Shown piece after piece: positions 5,936 to 8,818 of a stretch of 8,818 bases of DNA. The stretch lies in the NCBI GenBank assembly GCA_030641585.1, contig DAOWHE010000047.1, positions 1-8,818 of the forward strand. Direction: 5' to 3'. This stretch comes from Dehalococcoidales bacterium (GTDB taxonomy: Bacteria > Chloroflexota > Dehalococcoidia > Dehalococcoidales > ARS1013). How positions within the stretch are numbered: position 1 is the stretch's first letter; the number at the start of each line of letters is the position of its first letter. The notes beneath the pieces are model-generated. The model ran no database searches. It was given only the letters and a program-made list of their open reading frames with translations, and was not told where the DNA came from. A program made the position numbers and the translations under genes.

Positions 5936-5943
5936 TTTATGAC

Positions 5944-7287
5944 ATGCCTAGAAAAAATACACTGGTCTTAATAGCCATATTACTAACTTTCGCTCTTGCC
6001 CTGCTGGTAGTGCTTCCTATAGATGAAGGGTTATTGGGCAAGAAGGGGGTACTGCTGGGTCTTGACCTTCAGGGTGGTATTCATCTGGTCTATAAGGCCG
6101 ACCTGTCTTCGGTGGAGAAAGGTGATACGGCTGAGATTATGGACGGGGCGGTAGCAATTATTGCCAATCGGATTAACCCTCTGGGTGTAACCGAGCCGGT
6201 TATTAGCAAACTGGGGGAAGACCGCATAGTAGTTGAACTGCCCGGGCTTAACATTACTGATGTCCAAAAAGAGCGTCTCGGGCGCACGGCACTACTTGAG
6301 TTTGGTGAGCTGGCCACAGAAGACGAGGAAGCCAGGTGGGAGAATGAGCTGGGCCGGTGGAAACCGGCTACCGGCACCATTGACGGAGAAGAGAAGCCAC
6401 TGACCAGTAGCTACTTTAGAGAAAATACCTTTGTAGCCCCAGATCCGCAGGGTGGAGTACAGTTGAATTTTGAGTGGGACGAAGAAGGGAGCCAGCTTTC
6501 GGAACAGATTACCAGCCGAATGATAGGTGAGCGGCTGGGTATTTTTGAGGGTGATGAGCCGTTACTCGGCGAAGATGGACTACCGATTGCTCCCAGGGTG
6601 CAAGCAGTAATTACCACCTCGGGCCAGATTACGGGATTAAGCTTCAATGAAGCCGCCGAGCTATCAAAACAACTCAACCTCGGACGCCTGCCGGTGTCAC
6701 TGGAGGTTATCTATGAACAAACGATATCTCCGGTACTGGGCGCTGATTTCGTGAACTTAAGCATCAAGGCGGGAGTAATTGGCATAGTACTGGTCATGCT
6801 GTTTATGAGCCTCTATTACCGCCTGCCAGGACTGGTTGCCAGTCTGTCCTTAATCTTTTACGGCGTGCTGGTACTGGCATTATTTAAGATGCTACCGGTC
6901 ACCCTCACCCTGGCTGGAATCGGTGGCTTCGTCCTATCCATAGGTATGGCGGTGGATGCCAATGTGCTTATCTTTGAGCGGATGAAGGAAGAACTTAGGG
7001 CAGGGCGGACACTGGGGGCAGCTATTGAGGCCGGCTTTAGTCGTGCCTGGACTGCTATCAAGGACTCAAACATCACTACCTTTATTGTCTGTGGTATCCT
7101 CTACTGGGTAGGCAGCAGTATTGTCGCCGGGGCGCCGGTAATGGGCTTTGCTTTAACCCTGTTTATTGGTGTTGCCGTAAGCATGTTCACCGCTATTTTA
7201 GTCACCAGAACCCTTTTGCGCCTGTTCGTGGGCACTCGCCTGGCGCAGAGAACTAAACTATTCAGCCCTTATCTGGGAAGGAACTAA
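5944..7287 (+). CDS. secD: Protein translocase subunit SecD
   Basis: The 447-aa inner-membrane protein works with SecF and SecYEG, using the proton gradient to pull exported proteins outward. Visible: a first membrane helix at about 7-26, the hallmark GLDLQGG at 39-45, and an extracytoplasmic P1 region of about 230 residues containing GAVAIIANRINPLGVTEP, which corresponds to the conserved head/base fold. Five further helices follow from about residue 276. TM4 carries TLAGIGGFVLSIGMAVDANV and continues LIFERMKEE; Asp338 here matches the proton-path Asp (D340 in Thermus SecDF, from memory). The length is short compared with E. coli (615 aa) but normal for lineages with a compact P1. It is separate from secF, whose ATG follows its stop by 1 nt. 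ATG 5944 is preferred because the -10 box is just upstream. Confidence 0.97.
   Translation: MPRKNTLVLIAILLTFALALLVVLPIDEGLLGKKGVLLGLDLQGGIHLVYKADLSSVEKGDTAEIMDGAVAIIANRINPLGVTEPVISKLGEDRIVVELPGLNITDVQKERLGRTALLEFGELATEDEEARWENELGRWKPATGTIDGEEKPLTSSYFRENTFVAPDPQGGVQLNFEWDEEGSQLSEQITSRMIGERLGIFEGDEPLLGEDGLPIAPRVQAVITTSGQITGLSFNEAAELSKQLNLGRLPVSLEVIYEQTISPVLGADFVNLSIKAGVIGIVLVMLFMSLYYRLPGLVASLSLIFYGVLVLALFKMLPVTLTLAGIGGFVLSIGMAVDANVLIFERMKEELRAGRTLGAAIEAGFSRAWTAIKDSNITTFIVCGILYWVGSSIVAGAPVMGFALTLFIGVAVSMFTAILVTRTLLRLFVGTRLAQRTKLFSPYLGRN
7275..7281 (+). promoter_or_regulatory. Shine-Dalgarno of secF within the secD end
   Basis: GGGAAGG lies 7 nt before the secF ATG, inside the last codons of secD. 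It supports the start at 7289 and coupled translation of the two subunits. Confidence 0.7.
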
Positions 7288-7288
7288 T

Positions 7289-8209
7289 ATGATTGATATT
7301 ACCGGTAAAAGGTCCCGCTTTTTTCTCATTTCAGGGGTAGTAATACTCATTGGTATTATCTCCCTGGCTGTCTTTGGCCTTCAAGCCGGGATTGAATTAA
7401 GGGGCGGCTCAATGCTAACACTCAACTTCGAGCAGGAAGTGGACTTAAGTGAACTCAGGGCTGAACTGGGCAGCCTAGGCTATGCTAATGCTATCGTTCA
7501 GACTACCGGAGAGGGTGATTACCTTATCCGCACCACTAAGTTAACTGCCGGAGAAAAAACCGAGCTAAAAGAAAATCTAACTGCCAAGTTCGGCTCTTTT
7601 GATGAGAGGGGTTTTGAAGATATAGACCCGATAATAGCCAGACAAACAGCCAAAACAGCAACCATTGCGGTGGCTGTTGCCGCCATCGCGATACTGCTTT
7701 ACGTCACCTGGGCATTTCGCCGCATGCCAAAACCTTTCCGCTATGGCGCCTGCGCCATAGTAGCCCTGCTACATGATGCCATGGTGGCGCTGGGGGTCTT
7801 TTCCATCATCGGCGGTATGCTGGGCTGGGAGGTAAATCTGATGTTTATTACCGGTCTCCTGGCTGTCATTGGTTACAGTGTGAATAACACGGTTGTTGTT
7901 TTTGACCGGATACGTGAGAACCTGCGTGAGAGCCCAAGCTCTGATTTTGAGGTTATCGTTAATAACAGCCTGGTTGAGACCTTCACCCGTTCACTCAATA
8001 CCAGCCTGACCACCATAATTGTGGTGCTAGCCCTGCTGCTCTTTGTCGGAGCAACAATTCAGAACTTCGCCGTGGTACTGCTGATTGGCGTTATTGCCGG
8101 CACCTTCAGCTCGCTCTTCATTGCCCCGTCACTGCTGATAGTCTGGGAGAAGGGTGAATGGAGACGGTTTATTAAGTGGCTGCCTGCAGTAAAAGCTAAG
8201 GGCAGTTGA
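7289..8209 (+). CDS. secF: Protein translocase subunit SecF
   Basis: The 306-aa protein has the usual SecF length and forms the SecDF complex in the cytoplasmic membrane. It has an N-terminal helix (about 11-30), then GIELRGG, the SecF counterpart of the G-D-F-x-GG motif with Glu in place of Asp. A small extracytoplasmic P4 domain follows, then five helices from about residue 125. TM4 reads GLLAVIGYSVNNTVVVFDRI (186-208 region), followed by REN; TM5 follows TRSLNTSLTT (233-242). In most SecF proteins the TM4 sequence is ND, so Asn200 replaces a conserved Asp; Arg234, exactly 34 residues later, is present. The start is supported by a Shine-Dalgarno and the 1-nt gap from secD. Downstream, a metal transporter begins after 6 nt, probably in the same operon. 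Confidence 0.97.
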   Translation: MIDITGKRSRFFLISGVVILIGIISLAVFGLQAGIELRGGSMLTLNFEQEVDLSELRAELGSLGYANAIVQTTGEGDYLIRTTKLTAGEKTELKENLTAKFGSFDERGFEDIDPIIARQTAKTATIAVAVAAIAILLYVTWAFRRMPKPFRYGACAIVALLHDAMVALGVFSIIGGMLGWEVNLMFITGLLAVIGYSVNNTVVVFDRIRENLRESPSSDFEVIVNNSLVETFTRSLNTSLTTIIVVLALLLFVGATIQNFAVVLLIGVIAGTFSSLFIAPSLLIVWEKGEWRRFIKWLPAVKAKGS

Positions 8210-8215
8210 TAAGCC

Positions 8216-8818
8216 GTGTTTTCTACCAAAAGTGGTGCCGCTAAGCTTGCCCTGGCCGTGGTACTCGGGCTGGTGGTGATCAAGGTCGTAATCGCCGCCA
8301 TAACCGGGAGCATCAGCATTCTTGCCCAGACAGTGGACAGCTTCCTCGATTTGCTGGCCGTAGCCATCACCATCTTTTCCATAGGTATAGCCGCCAAGCC
8401 GGCCGACGAAGCGCACCCTTTCGGTCACGGCAAGATAGAAAACATCTCGGCTATAGTGCAGGCGATACTGATTTTTACCGCTGGCGGTTTAATAATCTAC
8501 TCAGCAGTTAACTGTATAGTATCCGGGGCGGTCATAGAGCTGACCGAAGCTGGCATTGGGGTAATGGTGGTCTCCATAGTGGTCAGCATCCTGCTTTCAC
8601 GCCACCTGCTCAAGGTATCACGGGCTACAGATTCACTGGCACTGGAGGCAATTGCCCACAATATTGCTGCTGATGTCTATTCTGCCGCCGGGGTGCTGGC
8701 CGGACTGGTGGTTATTAGATTTACCGGACTTGTTATACTTGACCCTATTATTGCCCTGGCCGTCTCTTTAATCATTATAAAATCAGCCTACAATGTAATA
8801 AGAAAGTCGTTTGGCGGA
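8216..8818 (+). CDS. Cation diffusion facilitator (CDF) family metal transporter, N-terminal part
   Basis: This frame is open to the right edge and shows the first 201 residues; CDF proteins are commonly 290-400 aa. They export divalent metals such as Zn, Fe, Mn or Co in exchange for protons. Visible: TM1 at about 10-30 (LALAVVLGLVVIKVVIAA), GSISILAQTVDSFLDLL with Asp41 and Asp45 (the TM2 D-x3-D metal site), the hallmark HPFGHGKIE at 67-75, and further helices to about 190 ending in LDPIIALAVSLIIIKSAYN. TM5 reads AHNIAADVYSAAGVL: Asp153 is in place, but the position four before it is Asn149, with His148 next to it, instead of the usual His. The start is GTG at 8216, the only possible start after an in-frame TAA at 8210. 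It lies 6 nt after the secF stop. The Shine-Dalgarno is distant (TAAGGG at 8197-8202). Substrate cannot be assigned. Confidence 0.93.
   Translation, partial: MFSTKSGAAKLALAVVLGLVVIKVVIAAITGSISILAQTVDSFLDLLAVAITIFSIGIAAKPADEAHPFGHGKIENISAIVQAILIFTAGGLIIYSAVNCIVSGAVIELTEAGIGVMVVSIVVSILLSRHLLKVSRATDSLALEAIAHNIAADVYSAAGVLAGLVVIRFTGLVILDPIIALAVSLIIIKSAYNVIRKSFGG

Noticed and set aside
8059..8428. Two overlapping minus-strand open frames across the secF/CDF junction
   Set aside because: Both are shadows of secF and of the CDF gene, whose GTG-started frame has intact CDF motifs.

Overview
The window looks like a chromosomal core segment from a free-living bacterium. All the long genes lie on the + strand and belong to familiar housekeeping families. 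Base composition is near-balanced. The short SecD, the small conserved XRE-type regulator between priA and the CCA-type nucleotidyltransferase, and the style of the proteins suggest a member of the Chloroflexota, probably class Dehalococcoidia. That placement is recalled family resemblance, not a search result.

Layout: (1) Positions 2-283 hold the 3' end of trmD, followed by rplS (358-696), the usual tail of the rpsP-rimM-trmD-rplS ribosomal operon. (2) priA (785-3211) starts at a TTG with a Shine-Dalgarno and encodes the replication-restart helicase. (3) Positions 3212-3671 hold no long gene. On the minus strand this stretch carries a 54-codon helix-turn-helix ORF (3255-3419) with its own candidate promoter, convergent with priA. 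Upstream of the next gene it carries short repeats and a near-consensus sigma70 promoter. (4) A 127-aa XRE-family regulator (3672-4055) appears to be translated from a leaderless mRNA. (5) A 223-nt gap (4056-4278) contains a terminator-like hairpin and a promoter, then a 525-aa class II tRNA nucleotidyltransferase/HD protein (4279-5856). (6) secD (5944-7287) and secF (7289-8209) encode the SecDF motor subunits. They are followed 6 nt later by the start of a cation diffusion facilitator transporter that runs off the window end.

Functionally the segment combines tRNA modification and maturation (TrmD, Cca), the ribosome (L19), replication restart (PriA), protein export (SecD, SecF), metal efflux (CDF) and two small DNA-binding proteins. 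Initiation signals follow a pattern. Genes behind another gene (rplS, priA, secF) have Shine-Dalgarno sequences. The three + strand genes with a visible promoter (XRE gene, cca, secD) have the -10 box only 6-10 nt before ATG, which implies leaderless or nearly leaderless transcripts. Two further points stand out: SecF has Asn at the usually conserved TM4 Asp of the proton path, and there is an unannotated small HTH ORF opposite priA. I see no CRISPR array, insertion sequence, rRNA, tRNA or new multigene system.
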